The notes beneath the pieces were generated by a model. The model ran no database searches and was not told the origin of the DNA. It worked only from the letters and a program-made list of their open reading frames with translations. Positions 5,045-5,371 of a stretch of DNA of 5,371 bases are shown piece after piece. The translations under genes were made by a program, and so were the position numbers. This DNA is from Dehalococcoidia bacterium (GTDB lineage: Bacteria > Chloroflexota > Dehalococcoidia > JACVQG01 > JAHKAY01). Location of the stretch: the NCBI GenBank assembly GCA_030744635.1, contig JASLQE010000329.1, positions 1 to 5,371 of the forward strand, given 5' to 3'. Position 1 is the stretch's first letter; the number at the start of each line of letters is the position of its first letter.

Positions 5045-5371
5045 CTACTCTTTTGCGGCGCGGGGGCGGTGGCCACGGCGGCGGCGCACGGTGCCCAGGT
5101 CCTTCATCAGGTTGGCCATCTCTAGGGCGGACATGGCGGCCTGGAAGCCCTTGTTCCCCTCCTTGACCCCTCCCCTCTCTATGGCCTGCTCCAGGTTATC
5201 GGCGGTAACCACCCCGAATATCACCGGCACACCCGTCTCCAGTGAGGCCAGGGCGACGCCCTTGGCCACCTCGGAGGCGATGAAGTCAAAGTGAGGGGTA
5301 TCGCCACGGATTACGGCCCCCAGACAGACCACGGCCTGGTAGCGGCCGGAGGCGGCCAGGTTCTTGGCCAC
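5045..5371 (-). CDS. ribH: 6,7-dimethyl-8-ribityllumazine synthase (5' end outside window)
   Basis: RibH condenses 5-amino-6-ribitylaminouracil with 3,4-dihydroxy-2-butanone 4-phosphate, the penultimate step of riboflavin synthesis, usually as an icosahedral or pentameric assembly. The visible 109 codons are the C-terminal two thirds of a family protein of about 155 residues. They include AVVCLGAVIRGDTPHFDF with the catalytic His (TPHFD), then PVIFGVVTADNLEQAIERGG and KEGNKG with the conserved Arg and Lys of the phosphate and active site. The GTG at the window edge is most likely an internal Val, so the gene is partial. After the normal C-terminal helix (SALEMANLMKDL) there is an extra basic tail with RRRRGHRPR, longer than usual. 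The transporter gene follows on the same strand. Confidence 0.95.
   Translation of the reverse strand: MAKNLAASGRYQAVVCLGAVIRGDTPHFDFIASEVAKGVALASLETGVPVIFGVVTADNLEQAIERGGVKEGNKGFQAAMSALEMANLMKDLGTVRRRRGHRPRAAKE

Noticed and set aside
1..5371. CRISPR array, toxin-antitoxin pair, riboswitch or phage genes
   Set aside because: I looked for regularly spaced repeats, paired small overlapping genes, purine or FMN aptamer-like leaders and integrase genes, and found none inside the window; the ribH leader lies outside it.

Overview
The window looks like bacterial chromosomal DNA, mostly GC-rich (hand counts of single 60-base lines inside purA give about 50-67% GC). The gene set is purA, a DUF4342 protein, a PAC2-family protein, a queuosine-precursor transporter and lumazine synthase. 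The proteins would suit a Chloroflexota (Dehalococcoidia-like) bacterium, but that is a guess from protein flavour, with no marker gene to fix it.

Left third (1-1548), a scarred, rearranged region. From left to right it holds: a short open frame that may be the tail of a lost gene (5-205); a 24-base repeat present twice at 30-base spacing (240-293); a decayed fragment of hemL with a frameshift and an internal deletion (299 to about 448); an intact, AT-richer adenine phosphoribosyltransferase gene, apt (467-1045), with an excellent ribosome binding site and a GTG start; the 3' half of a tRNA with a CAT anticodon, cut exactly at the anticodon loop (1112-1153); and, one base further on, the terminal end of an IS3-family insertion sequence whose minus-strand transposase has two in-frame stops and a frameshift (1155 to about 1474). 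The simplest reading is that foreign DNA carrying apt entered next to, or through, a tRNA attachment site, that an IS landed beside it, and that everything except apt then decayed.

Right two thirds (1549-5371), ordinary compact genome. purA (+) converges on a small DUF4342 gene (-), with six bases between their stop codons. The DUF4342 gene and the PAC2-family gene (+) diverge from a 242-base intergenic region. That region carries a near-consensus minus-strand promoter, an overlapping dyad and a G/C hairpin at the predicted transcript start; the PAC2 gene has an extended -10 element so close to its ATG that its mRNA may be leaderless. The PAC2 gene converges on a queuosine-precursor transporter gene (-), which lies downstream of ribH (-), and ribH runs off the right edge.

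Functionally, apt (adenine to AMP salvage) and purA (IMP to adenylosuccinate, de novo AMP) both feed AMP, but the relics between them suggest the neighbourhood is accidental. ribH (riboflavin) and the transporter (queuosine salvage) are cofactor and tRNA-modification housekeeping genes. I see no CRISPR array, intact mobile element, defence system or riboswitch. The most noteworthy content is the relic-rich tRNA/IS junction and the DUF4342 control region.
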